Below are positions 48,461-60,950 of a stretch of DNA of 64,000 bases, in pieces. This DNA comes from Enoplosus armatus (Eukaryota; Chordata; Actinopteri; Centrarchiformes; Enoplosidae): assembly GCF_043641665.1 (NCBI RefSeq), contig NC_092180.1, positions 10,967,891 to 11,031,890 on the forward strand, given 5' to 3'. Each line of letters begins with the position of its first letter. The first letter of the stretch is position 1. A program made the translations under genes and the position numbers. The notes under the pieces were generated by a model. The model made no database searches. It was given only the letters and a program-made list of their open reading frames with translations, and was not told where the DNA came from.

Positions 48461-48500
<40 letters not shown>
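48461..48500. repeat. (GT)n microsatellite
   Basis: Twenty GT units. Confidence 0.95.
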
Positions 48501-48505
<5 letters not shown>

Positions 48506-49379
48506 CAGTAAGGCTCCACTTCAGAGCAAACAGAGTAGCGTCTGTCCTCCTTCCAGATCTACGGCTACACTCTGATCTTGAGATTAGATAGTTTGGCTGT
48601 ACCTGTAGGAGACTCAGGAGGAGGCTGCGTGTAAGGGTGAATGTCTGTCAGGGGTATGTACTGGGGTTTTTACCAATAACCTCTCTTCCTGTGCAGGGTG
48701 TCCTGCTATACTGTGTCCTGATAAGAAAATCAAACCCTCATATTTAGGCATCATAGCTACCTCATAAACAGGCTGCTATCCATCCCCACATTTGTTTTCA
48801 ACCTCTTTCTCTCATTGTTTTTCATTCCTCTCCGTTCTTTCACTCAGCAGTGACTGACAGTTGGCGTACAGGCAACGACTTGCCTCTGTCTGTGAGCGCT
48901 CTCGGCCCAGTGCGGGATGTTTCTCCCACTCAAGCTGATAGCTGTCATACGATGGCTGAAATGGGTGGGCGACAAATACAGAGCTTATGACTTAAATGTG
49001 CAGACATATGATTAGGCCAATTCACTTTAACGATGCCTCTCAGTTTTAAAGACGTGCTGTTATCCTCCTCCTAAACTCAAATGATTTATAGGACAGTCTC
49101 GTGTGATCACTGTGTTTTAGTTGCGGTTTTCAGGGGCAATGCCCTGTTTTTGTCGTCAGATGTTTGATGTGTCTACCCAGGCTCTGAAGTCAAACTAAAA
49201 TACTCAGCATTTATGATGAAGTTTATGAAGCATGCCGCCTCTAAAATACTGTTAACTCAGAACAAAGTTGCAAACGACTAAGGCTGGCGTTATTTTATAT
49301 TGATGATTTCATACTGTCAAATCCCATGAAAACAACAACACGTTAGTTTCATCTGACTACGTTTTGACTTCCCTACAAT

Positions 49380-49730
49380 GTCTGTAGCACTCAGCCCCAA
49401 ACTGAAGATGTTTGGGGATGGTTTGTTGGGGATTATTTCTAGCAGTGGATTAATACACATTCAGTGCTCTAGTAGGTATTTGCAGCAGCAGGACAGTGCA
49501 GGTGGGATTGACTCAAATGATGGGAGATGTCGCCCAGTGCAACGTTGTGGCTCACTGTTGTGTTTTTAATAGTTTTTGGACAACAATGGAGGACTATGGC
49601 ACATAAGAGTAAGCTAAATCATTTCACTTCACAACGATTTTGGCTACGCAGATAATACTTGTTAGTAGGATCAATTCATTGTTGGTTTTCGTCTTTTCTT
49701 TTGTTTTTTTAGAGTAGGAACAATATATGA
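49380..49730. repeat. Dispersed repeat family B, copy 3
   Basis: GCCCAGTGCAACGTTGTGG, TTTTAATAGTTTTTGGACAA and GATCAATTCATTGTTGGTTT match the other copies. Confidence 0.6.
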
Positions 49731-50174
49731 AATATTACTAGCCTCATCATTTAATATGCATCTAGCGTCCTTACATTTCTGAAGTTGTATTTCTTTTTCT
49801 ACCCTTTAAAGTTCTTGTAACAGTCTCGAAGCTGCCAGGTTTGTTCACACAGGGCAAGTCAAAAAATGCTGCAGGAGCTGGTAGCTGTTTCAAAATCCTC
49901 AGAAAATGAGCAGCGCTCACATGGTTTCATCTGTGGAATGGCAGCCAGTGTGCGCTGCTGCCAAACCAAACAGAGTTCCCTGTCAACATCGGCTCTCATC
50001 AGTCAACAAACATAGGCGGCTGCTTCCAACATCCAGGCTGCAAGTGGCAACAGACGCTCAGCAATTTAAGTCTCATATTGGAGTTACAGCAGCAGTATAA
50101 CTGCTCTGAATATTACATTTATTAAGTCATTATGTCGTGTTCCCAAGGTGTTTTTGTGATGTTTGTAATTCCAG

Positions 50175-50515
50175 TCCAAACTGCAACTAACTATTTTCAT
50201 AATTGATTAATCTGATTATTTTCTTAATTTATTGAATAATTGTTTGATCTCTAAAATTTCAGAAAATAGTGAAAAATGCTCTTCACAATTTTGCAAAGCC
50301 CAAATTACTCAGACATACTCAGATTGCTTATTTAGTCCAAAACTCCCCCCAGAAAACAGCAAACATTCACATTTGAGAAGCTGGAGCCAGAGCTAATACC
50401 ATGTTTGGTATTTATGCTTGAAAAAATTCTTGTTCATAAAAAAAAAAAAACCCAAAACAACCTCCAAACGTTTCTTTCAATTTTAGCTTGATTGACTAAT
50501 CATTTAAAGGTGCCC
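50175..50515. repeat. Dispersed repeat family E, copy 3
   Basis: CTGCAACTAACTATTTTCAT, AATTGATTAATCTGATTATT and ATTTGAGAAGCTGGAGC follow family E. Confidence 0.55.
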
Positions 50516-51012
50516 TGTGGAGTTTTCTTGTAAACAAACAAAATTTATGTTTACATTCAGTTACTCACCAGAACACATCCATGGGGTTTAATAAGCATTT
50601 CGTTCCTCATAAAACATTCACAAAGCTGATTTTTGATATATCGCATGAGTTGTTTACATCCTTAGCTGTATTCGAAACCACCTACTATACTAGCAGTACG
50701 TACTGATTTGGAACCAGTCTACCTCATGTCCCACAATGCAAAGCACTGGCAGTGGATTGCCATTACCGTTACGTAAACTTGTTTGTTAGATCACATATAT
50801 AACCATCATGATATAATTGTTAAAAAGTGGTTTATATTTATCATAAATTCAATCAAATTACATGTGAAAAGAATGTGTACTACAAACTAAACTATTCCTC
50901 TCCACCTGCTCAATATTGTTTGTCTTGCTTCTGAAGTAAATCTGTGCTGATGAAAGCTGATACTTGTTCAAATGTTGATGCAGACATTTTGCCTCACAGT
51001 CTACAATATCTG

Positions 51013-51118
<106 letters not shown>

Positions 51119-52892
51119 CCCACGTGGCATTGTTCTATTTGACCGTAGAGGTTTTAAGAGCCTTTGTCACATGGAGAAAACTCACTGTGGCACCATAAGT
51201 ATGGGAAGCACGGAGGGACAGAAATGTCTGGCAGGTTCTTAGACCTTAACAGAGTTGGGGAAAGAAAGAGCTGTTTTGCTGTTCATGTGCAGACATAAAA
51301 GAAACACAAGTCAAGCATTTAATCCCTCTTTCCTATCTAGGGAGTGTTCAATGATGCTGAATTAACATGGCTGAACTGTTTGTTATTCATCTTGTGTGAC
51401 TGGGAGTTTTGTTTTGGGTGTTTTCAGATTATAATGGAAGTGGAAAAGGGCCAACAACTCTACGGATCATCTTGAAATTGAAATAAAATGTTATGTTGAC
51501 TGGCTGCCCTCAGCACTTGCAGCATTACTGTTCTGCTTCACCATGAACACTTTTATGGAATACAAAATAGACAGGAGGTGGGTGGGTTTGAGTTATGCAG
51601 AAAAACAAGACCCTTAGTTTTAGTCTCCAAATGATTGGCAGCCTGTGCTGTAATTTGAGAGACAACAGAGAACAAGCAGAGTGTATAATGCATTACATCC
51701 ACAGACAGGAAGAAGGATGAGTTAAAAGGGGGCAGGCTAATGTGGTCATTTGTTTTGTGCAAAGCCTTCAATTAGGCATCTTTATATGATGCAGCTGAAG
51801 GGAGAGGGGGGATGAAGAAATTAGAGGAATGCAGATGGATAACAGTCTGAAACACTCAGGAGACACTGAGAAATAACACAAACCAATAAAATGCTATTTA
51901 AAATGTTTTTTTCCCCTGGGGGACTTGGTGTTCATGTTTTTGTGCTTGTAATGGGCCACAGTTCTTCACAAATCTTCAAGGGCATCTTTTATTTAGAAAA
52001 AACACTCCAATACTTTAAACATAATGAGTAATGCAAATAAGCGCTAGAGCTGTTAATTATGAGTAGAGCTTCAAAGCACAGCTCACCCCGCAGTAATGGT
52101 TCATTACATTTTTCTCTTTTCTTCACAGAAATGTGCCACAACATTTCAATATCTTGTCCTCAAATGAACCCGACGGCTGCCTTTCAAGTCATTTCACAGC
52201 CAAAAAGATAGCTGGGCAACTGGTGAGGGTGGGGAGGGGAATAGAAAGAAAAAAGACTGGGTAGATGGCATACTGTCAAGCAGACGGCCTTTGAGCTTTC
52301 CAGCACTTTTTTCTCCCTTCTTGCTCCTGCTCTGTCAGTAAGTCTCGCAGGGCTGCATGTTTTCATTCACCGGTTGTGAGGTTCCTGCACGTCGTCCACA
52401 CAATGCACAAATATGCAGCCTGCTGAGCAGGGCTTCAGGGGAGATCTTTTTTCATCCTGCGCAGGTTTGTCTTACATCCATGGCAACCAACCTGTGCAAT
52501 CCCAGCGCCCCGTGGGGCAGGAGTCAAATAAAACTCAGAAACAGAACCCACGATGAATCAGCTGTTGAGATGTCTGAGAGACTGTCTGAGGATGGGTGCT
52601 CAAATCAAAACGGTCTGAGATCACCAGATTAAAGGAATGCTTTCCTTTGGGACAAGCTGTGATTTGAGGAACTCTTTGGAAAGCATTTTTTTTGCCTTGT
52701 GTTGATTGTAAAACTGAAGGGTACTCCAGCTTCTGTAAATAATAAAATCAATGTCCTTCTTTTTGTGACGTAAGAAGAGAGGAATTTTGTTATAACTTAG
52801 TCCCTGTTGGAGTTGCACTCAGACAGGGTCCAACTGAACCTGTAAAAATATAAACTTGTAGTTTTGAACATTTTGGCTTGTGAGCCCTCAAA

Positions 52893-53223
52893 GAAATGGT
52901 TTGTTATTTTGTGAAATACACTAAGTGAGATGAGTAGAGCTGTCTTTAAGTTATAAGGCTACAGCCAGCAACCAGTTGGCTTAGCATAGCATAAAGACTG
53001 GAAACAGGTTCTGTCCAAAGGTTGCAATATCCACCTTCCATCACCTCTAAGGCTCAAATGAATCTGTGGACAGAGCCAGGCTAGCTGCATCCCCCTGCTT
53101 CCAGTCTTTATGCTAAGCTAAGCTAACCTATGCTTGCTCTAGAGTTTTCAGTCGTCTCTTCTAACTTTTGACAAGAAAGCAAATAAGTGTATTTCTGAAT
53201 ATTTTGAACTATTCCTTCAAAAC
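52893..53223. mobile_element. Foldback MITE, copy 2
   Basis: GGCTACAGCCAGCAACCAG and GCATAAAGACTGGAAACAG on the left pair with CCAGTCTTTATGCTAAGC on the right. The centre is shorter than in the other copies. Confidence 0.7.
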
Positions 53224-54055
53224 AAGTAATGTCTACTTGTGCTGTGTATGCAGACTCAATTCATGGCAAACCCAAAGAAGGTTTATTAAGAGAGGACTTC
53301 ATAAGAACAAAGGCAAAAAGTTGGAAAACATTAAAGAAAAGACAGGAGATAGTGTTTTTTATATGCCATAATTAATCTTAAAGCCTCCACTGATATTACA
53401 TGACCACTCGCTGAGCAAGCTGAGACCGGCTGTTATAAATGTAATGCTACAGTTACTTCAATGTCTGTGGCATGAAGCTGTTTTGGCCATTAACACTTTG
53501 TGGCTTGTGGTCTTCCTTCCAGTTGATGTCTCATTTTGGTTTCTAGCCTGGGAAGAAGAAAAAGAGTTATAGTCAACATGAGACACAGGAATCCGGCAGA
53601 CGCAGTCAGTCAGCCTTTGCTTTTTTTATTTTCACTGCTTCTAATTGTGAGCTACTGTTTTGTCAGGAAGACAAGGGGTGCTGGTGAATGTAAGATCAAA
53701 CAGTCAGGACTAAGTGCTGGTTTCGTTGAAGTGGAAAGCTAGCCTGTTGTGCTCAGGACTTGCTATTTGCACTCATAAATGCTAATTGTGTTTCTGTTTA
53801 CCAGCTTTTAAAGGCTCCACTGCCCATCTTTTCTCTTTGAATTGATAAAGGAACATAGTTGAATGGCAGTGGCCCCACAGTTTGACTGAGAGGAGACCAC
53901 AATCAGCAATCAAATTACAACAACTCACTCTGTGCCAAACTAGGAGGTCTCAATAGGGGGCGAGTCAATTACTGCTGATTAGACAGATGACTTTTTTTTT
54001 TTTTAAAGATTTGTAGCAGAGTTTCTATTTCTGTGCATACATTCTGGTTGTGATA

Positions 54056-54130
54056 AGTCTAGTAAAGTCAGTTGGCTGACGCCCATACCATGAAACCACC
54101 ACGACATCCTGGGTTTGCATCCTGTAAAAG
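54056..54130 (+). mobile_element. tRNA-derived SINE fragment
   Basis: An A-box-like AAGTCAGTTGG and a B-box-like GGTTTGCATCC (54111-54121) are about 38 bp apart. It is degraded and not a functional tRNA. Confidence 0.4.
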
Positions 54131-55964
54131 AATATTTTTAATTTGATTGTAAAAAAAGAAGAAAGAAATCATGAAACAGATGGTCAGCACGTTAAAATAA
54201 ACTTCAACTTTGACCTGTACAGAAATGTGCTGACCTCTGAGGCACATCCAGTGTTTAATCTGTGGCAAATTTGAATGCAAAGAAGAAATTAGAATTCAGT
54301 TTTGTGAAACGCAGGAATGTATAATGGTGCACTGAGATCACGCCAGAACTTTTATGTCAGGACCAGCTTGTATCTGCAAAATGTCAACTTTTCAGGAGGT
54401 TAGAAATTCTAGCTTTGCGACAATGCATTTTTTCAAGTAATCCAGTTTAAAAGCGTTTATTTCGCTTAAGAAGTAGGAGAATTTTATCAACCCATAAAAG
54501 AACTACTAATCAACCATATTTGGAGATGCATTGTTTTCTTTGGACAGTGACATACTGTATTTCATTCAAATCTGAATGAATCTTAGACAGCTGCCTGTAG
54601 CTGAATGTTAAAGCTGTTTTGTTTAACAACTGACAGCATTAATTTGGCTCATTATTTATGTCACAAGTGAATTTATTTCGATTATTAACAAACTGACTTT
54701 CTGATGTAATGTGCTTTGTCTTACGCTCTACCTCACACATGTTGTGTGTTGTTGAAAGCCTGATAAGAGTCCTTAGAGGGACTTATAGACTCTGCAGCCT
54801 CTACAGAGGCAAGGCTGGATGACCAATTGGGCAAAGCGGGCAACTACCTCGGGGCCTTTGGGGCCTTAAGGCAGGTCCTGTATTATTACCTGTCTTGTAG
54901 AGAGGCCAGTGTTGAAATCTACATGGTGTATATTCTTAAATACATTTTTGTTCAACCAAAATACCACAAACCAAATGTCAATAGGGGCACTCAACTTTAG
55001 TGGGCTAATCCGGCCCTGACTAGAGGTCATGCACTCCTTTGAACCAAACAACTGATGTTGCCATCTTTAGAGCCCCAAACTCTTCCTAGTAATGAAAAAC
55101 ATAAAAACACAACATATATTCATTATCAAAGTGTCAGTTTAAGCAGAAATACATGATAGTTTTTAGTAGGTGAAACTGAAATCAGCACAATTATTGTGGT
55201 TGGGGATTCTCTGCATAAACTGCTTTTGAGAAGTTAAGCTCAAATTTGTCTGGTTTACAATGGCAATATCACCCAACTGCATCACTTAAGGAAATACAAT
55301 ACTTGGATCCACCTCACCTCACTGTTGACTAGTTGCTTCAGAAGTCAGAATATAATTGGATAAACACACTTGATCTGCATTTTCTGAAATATTCCAGGCT
55401 GCTCTTCAGTGGATTTCGTGCTAAAAGTTGTTCTAAAAGCAGTTCTGCAGCAGCCACCACACTTACCTAACTGCTCCTTTGCAATCCACATTTCTCCAAG
55501 AATCTCAAGTTCAAAACAGTAATTTCTTACCAAGGACAGATATTGTGCAGCACTGCATCACTGACTACAGTCACATAGTGTTCCCTTCCAGTAAACTTTC
55601 TATGTTGGTCACAAATTGGCTGCTCGCCTCAGTCAGGGAAAATATGCAGCTTTTTATAGGACTCTGCATTTTAGGATCTTTTGTCTTGAAAATTAACATT
55701 CCTCAAGTTACAGTCCTCTCAAGAAACACCAGGCTGTCTCACACAGAATCTGCTTTTTCTTTCATGGTGTCCAAAATGATGTTGCTGGTTACACCCGAAA
55801 CTACAATATAAGAAGTGTGAGATAAACATTTTGATTGGGAGTAATCAGCATAGCAAACATACAGTTTAACATTTGCTGTAAAACAACAGTTGTTGGTTCT
55901 CTCTGTAAAATTACTGGAGGTAATCCACAGAATACCATCTTACTGACATATTTGTAGGTCTTTA

Positions 55965-56525
55965 AAGCTTCTTTAGCCACGTTAGCAGCATGGCTGCAGG
56001 GTTAGCAATGTCTCTCTGTCAGTTGGTCATTTGGTCCAGACTAAAATATCTCAACAACTACTGGATTGCCATGAAATCTAGTACAGACTTCATGATGCCC
56101 AGAGGTGGAGTCCTAATGACTTTGGTGATACCCTGACCTTTCCTTTAGCACCACCAGCAGGTTGACATTTGTTGTTTTGAGGGAAATGTCTCTGCAGTGT
56201 TTGGATGTATTGCCATGAAAGTCGGGACAAATATTCGAGTTCCCCTTCTGGATGAATTGAAATAACTTCAGTAATACCTTAAATCTTCTTCCAGCTCCAT
56301 CATCAGGTCAATAGTTTTATTTGTCAAATACTTTGTTTATGATCAAAAACCTGCAAAAACTAATGACATTCCTGTGTTTAGTGCTAATTAAGGTGACCAT
56401 GGTAAACATTAGACCTGCTAAACATCAGCATGTAACATTTCTATTGTTACCATGTCAGCATTCACCTCAAAGCACCCCTTCAAGTAAGCCTAAGTGTGCT
56501 AGCATGGCTGTAGACTCTTAGTCTC
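55965..56525. repeat. Dispersed repeat family C, copy 3
   Basis: CTCAACAACTACTGGATTGC, AGGTTGACATTTGTTG and CTAAACATCAGCATGTAAC match the other copies. Confidence 0.65.
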
Positions 56526-56899
56526 ACTTTCCATAACACTAGTAAATCATTAGTCCCTTCACAAAGAATACTCTTTTTAAGAATACTATTTTTGTCAAGC
56601 CTAAACAACTGTGTATCTTGTTTGTGTGGGGAGTGACCTTTGAGTAAAAGCACTGATTTCAATAGTGACCAGCCATGCAGACATCGCAAGATGAGTGTAT
56701 GATGAATACTTGCATAAACTGAATATATTGAGTGGTGGTTGGATTTGTTTGAAGATTTCATTGGTTGATTCTCACAGCTGGCCTTCAAATCCTTTCTAAC
56801 CTGCTCTCTGCTCCTTTGTGTGGGACCTTTCATTTAGCAGACTCTTTGTCCACCGGGTCCACAGCCGTGCCTTCTTTGTTGTCAGTCCTACAAGAGCAG

Positions 56900-56954
56900 T
56901 GTGAGTGTGTCTGTGTGTATATGTGTTGGTGTGTGTGTGTGTGTGTGTGTGTGT
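56900..56954. repeat. (GT)n microsatellite, interrupted
   Basis: GT units with CT, AT and TGG interruptions. Confidence 0.85.
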
Positions 56955-57353
56955 ATGCCAGCCATCGCAGGGGCCTCTCCTCGGGATTGCCACAGAGTTT
57001 GGGCTTGGCTTTGTGATTCAAGGCTGGACAGTTGATCCAGGGGAGGACAGAGAGTGAAGAAGAATGCGAAGAAGAAGAAGAATGAGCGACTGATGGAGAG
57101 AAAGTTGGGAGGACGCCAGATTCTATTGAAAGTCTTTGCACAGTGTTTGAAGTCAGAGGATGAGGATTTAGAGGGAAGCAGGATTATTCAGAGTCAATAC
57201 CCTTCAACAATCCAGGCTTTGGGCCGCGGCTAAGAAACAACGTAGTCTGACTAACCACGGCTGTTTTCCCCTCGGTCTCCTATTGCAGCTCCTGTGTCAG
57301 TCATGCTGGTTAGCGTAGTGCTTTTCTAATCTTGTTACCGTTGTCTGTACTTC

Positions 57354-57905
57354 CAGGAATAGTTCACCATTTTGGGGAATATTCTTATTTGTTTATATAT
57401 ATATATGTATATATAAAAAGCTGCTTCCTCTTAGCTTACCTTAGCACAACTAGCCTGTGTTACAAAATGTGCAGCAACCAGCAACTCTAAAGCTAACTAA
57501 TTAACATAAAACTTGTTTGTTTAATCTGTAGAAGCCGAAGTGTAAAAAGTACAATTAGTTTTTCAGGGTGTTATGTGCCGGACAATTTCTTGACTGGAAG
57601 CAGTGACTTCTTAGAGCGTCCGCTGGTTGCCTGGCAACTGTTCCCAACCATGAAATAGTCTGGCACATAACTTCCCATAAAATGGCAAATTGTTTTTTTT
57701 TCAGTCTCTCTTTTGTGCGGATTAAACAATGGAGTTAATTAGTGAGCTTTAGAAGTGCTAGTGGATAGCTGTCTCCAGTCTTTATGATAAGCTAACCAGC
57801 TGCAGGCTGTTGCTTCATGTCTAACAGTCTGACATGAGAGTGGTATCGATCTCCTCATCCAACTCTCTGCCTGAAAGCGAATAGCTGTATGTCCTTTTAT
57901 GTGAA
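57354..57905. mobile_element. Foldback MITE, copy 3 (longest)
   Basis: It starts AGGAATAGTTCACCATTTTG and ends in AGAGTGGTATCGATCTCCTC and AAAGCGAATAGCTG words. The central arms TTATGTGCCGGACAATTTCTTG (57574 on) and ATGAAATAGTCTGGCACATAA (57650 on) are inverted complements with mismatches. Confidence 0.75.
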
Positions 57906-58134
57906 CATATTTTCATTTACAACATGTTTCTGTGCTGGGGCACATATCCCTCATTGTCATAGTTTGAGTCTTCAGAGCCACAGAAACCTAAGGTGTGCAA
58001 ATTGCACTTGTATATTGTCTTTTTCCATAAATAACTTTTTAATACCCAGCATCCTCATCTGACATTACACGAGAAAGCCTTGAGAGCTTTTACACTGTCA
58101 GACATGCAGCTAATTGCTGACTCTCATTAATCAA

Positions 58135-58153
58135 TGTGTGTGTGTGTGTGTGT
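58135..58153. repeat. (TG)n microsatellite
   Basis: Nine TG units; inverted partner at 58305-58354. Confidence 0.9.
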
Positions 58154-58303
58154 TCAGTTTACTTCTGCTCCGGAGATCCAGTTCAGTTGACACACTTCTT
58201 CTAATCCTGGACTACTGCTGTGTCCCAGAGGTGGACACACACACTTGCCAACATGAATACACACTGACTTTCTCTGTCTTACATTTTGTCTCTGTCTCTT
58301 TCC

Positions 58304-58304
<1 letters not shown>

Positions 58305-58354
<50 letters not shown>
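58305..58354. repeat. (CA)n microsatellite
   Basis: About 25 AC units. Confidence 0.95.
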
Positions 58355-58359
<5 letters not shown>

Positions 58360-59779
58360 TGTAGCCACTCACCGCATAGAGATGAGCCCTAAAAATATAC
58401 ACACTAGTCAGCACTTTACATTGTTTGTCTCCTGTGTGGCCGTTTGAAATGGAGATTTATGGCCGCTGGCTGTTGTCTTAAGGCCATTCTCTAGATTAGA
58501 TGATACAGCACACTGCTAAACAGGAACTGTATCTTTATGACAGATTTACCGCTTTTTTCCTACCCTTTCAGAGATTTACATAGTGTCGAGCTGTGTGGAG
58601 ACCAGCACTATGTGATATTCCAGTGTGATGTTTGCGCGGGAGAGCTGACTGTGCAGCTACAAAAATTTACAGCTGTTAGCAGTGTACAGCAAAGACTGAG
58701 CTGACACTCGCAACTTTCCACACAAACCATGTTTCTTTGATTTGGTGGTATGTTAACTGAATGGTTCAGGCCATAATAGGCTCTTTTTTTGGAAGTAGCC
58801 CTCAAGTTAAACCAAAATTCTTTAAATAATTTAGATGTCCAGTTTAACGGTAAACCAGACACAAATTAGGGCCAGTACTTCAGAACATTTGACAGAGGAA
58901 AAATGACTTTCTATAAGTGATACCAAGAGGAAACTGCTCACCACAAACACACTGCAGTTTTTATGAAAACATCAGTATGATGTTTTTTCAGCTCACTGTG
59001 GACACTTGGCACGTTTCTTGGGATTGTGCTTCTCTGTTTCACTGCAGTTGTTTGGAGAAGAGAAATCACTTCTGTCAGTCTGATGGAAGGAAGTATTTCC
59101 TAAGTAAGGAAGGAGCCTCCAGGGATTAGTCTGTAGTCGTCTGGGCGATGAAATCCTAAACACAGCAACACACAGCAACACACCAAGCCCACTGTCTGCT
59201 CCCACTCTCCCCTCTTCTTCTCCTCCCCCCTTCATCCTGTCCTCCTCCCCTACATGGCAGATATAATGGCATAATTGTCCTGCTTATCACTAGTATCCTG
59301 GCGTGAGTGACAAATGAATGTTGTTTTTACTGCTGGGAGTCCAGTGTCTGATGACCGCTGATAAGACTGTTTGATTCTGATTTGTGCCTCTGTTTTCTCT
59401 AGTTATTTCAGATAGGCTTAACGGGACAATTTTAGCATCACTTGAGTTTGTGATCATCTTCTTACGTTCATGATTATGTGATAGCTCTTACATGCCACGT
59501 GCCACAATGTAAGATACTTTTAAATAAGCTTAGCCACTGCTTTCAGGCTCGTTCACTCACAAGCTGATGAAAACTGCATGTAAAAGGTAACGTGATTTTA
59601 TTCTGTCATAAAACAGTATCTGTCAGATATACTTTCAGTATACACATGATACATACAGACACATATGTGATGTAAAACATAACCCCCCCTTTGTGATCTG
59701 ACCCTGAGCTGATAACAGTAGTACAATATTAACATTTCCCCAAAAACTTCTTAAACTAATTTCTAATAACCCATGTATG

Positions 59780-60210
59780 AGCTGTGACAGAGACGCTTTA
59801 ATTGATGCCTCGATATAGACTTATATGCCAGCGTGCCAGTATGCATTTGTACAAGTCACACGCTTAGTTAGGGCTACTTTAATTAGAAGTTCATCAATAA
59901 CCTAATGGCTCCTCTTTTGTAGGCCAGTCAACTAGGTGAAATTATACAGCTTACCACTTTCAGACCCCTTGAACCTAATGGTGCATATCATCTTTTTATA
60001 AATCTAATTTAATTATCCAGCTCAATAGAGTAATCACTGGCGTGCTGTGTGCATTAGGCCCTCTATTCAGGCTTATGACAGCCCCGTTGGCTCCTTCACT
60101 GGCATCTAACAGCTCCCTAAGGCCAGCCACAGGAAACCCTCAACAGCCTCACACAGAGCCACCTTTGAAAGCTAATGAAAGCTTTATTATGATGTTATTA
60201 TTTTCACTCT
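59780..60210. promoter_or_regulatory. Candidate conserved noncoding element in gpc5 intron 2
   Basis: This is a repeat-free stretch dense in homeobox-type cores (CTTTAATTGATG, CTTTAATTAGAAG, AATTTAATTATCC), with no open frame of coding character. It has the look of the deeply conserved enhancers common in glypican introns. Without alignment this is inference. Confidence 0.3.
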
Positions 60211-60251
60211 GGCTCTTAAAACTGTGGCAGCTCGCTCTCTTTCTGTCTGGG

Positions 60252-60255
<4 letters not shown>

Positions 60256-60294
<39 letters not shown>
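60256..60294. repeat. (TG)n microsatellite
   Basis: About 19 units; inverted partner 82 bp downstream. Confidence 0.95.
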
Positions 60295-60297
<3 letters not shown>

Positions 60298-60375
60298 AAG
60301 TCAAAGTGTGCTAAACCTGACCTGTGTTCCTACATGTGCAGCATGTATGAAAGGATATTTGACCTATACATATGA

Positions 60376-60376
<1 letters not shown>

Positions 60377-60440
<64 letters not shown>
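60377..60440. repeat. (AC)n microsatellite
   Basis: Thirty-two units. Confidence 0.95.
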
Positions 60441-60442
<2 letters not shown>

Positions 60443-60889
60443 CCCTACAAGAAGCACTTGTGCCCCACTTTATTGACCCTCTCTGCTTCTTTTCCTGAAC
60501 GGCATATTAAAGGCTATGTTCACAGCGAAGCTCTGTGCTCTTTGAAGTGTTCAAGAGCTGCAACAGATCCTCAAATATTGACTTTTAAGCCTTCTGGAGG
60601 AAAGCTAGAGCAGAGAGAGATGGAGAGGAAAAAGGTACATGGACAGACAGACAGATGGACGGAGGGAAGTGGCTTTTGTTGTAGTTTAGGACAGGACGGC
60701 TGAATGTGCTCAGGCTACATATGTGTTTGTCAACAGTTAATGTATGTAGGGAGGAGCGTGTTTATTGATGTGGAGGAGGAAGTACACAGAGATAAGGGCT
60801 GATGGTAAGCTGAGCCTGACTCCAGGCAAAATAGATTAAAATGACTTACGGTCTTAATGTGCCTCTCCTCTGCTCTCATTTCCTTCCCT

Positions 60890-60950
60890 TTTCTTACCTT
60901 ACCTCTCCTCTTCTCCTTTCCTTTCCTCTCCTCTCCTCTGCTCTCATGCA
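60890..60950. repeat. Pyrimidine-rich (CCTCT/CCTTT)n tract
   Basis: Repeated CTCTCCT and CTTTCCT words form a polypyrimidine strand of about 60 bp. Confidence 0.7.

Noticed and set aside
60224..60703. A 159-codon plus-strand open frame
   Set aside because: Most of it is (TG)n and (AC)n microsatellite translated as Val-Cys and Thr-His repeats.
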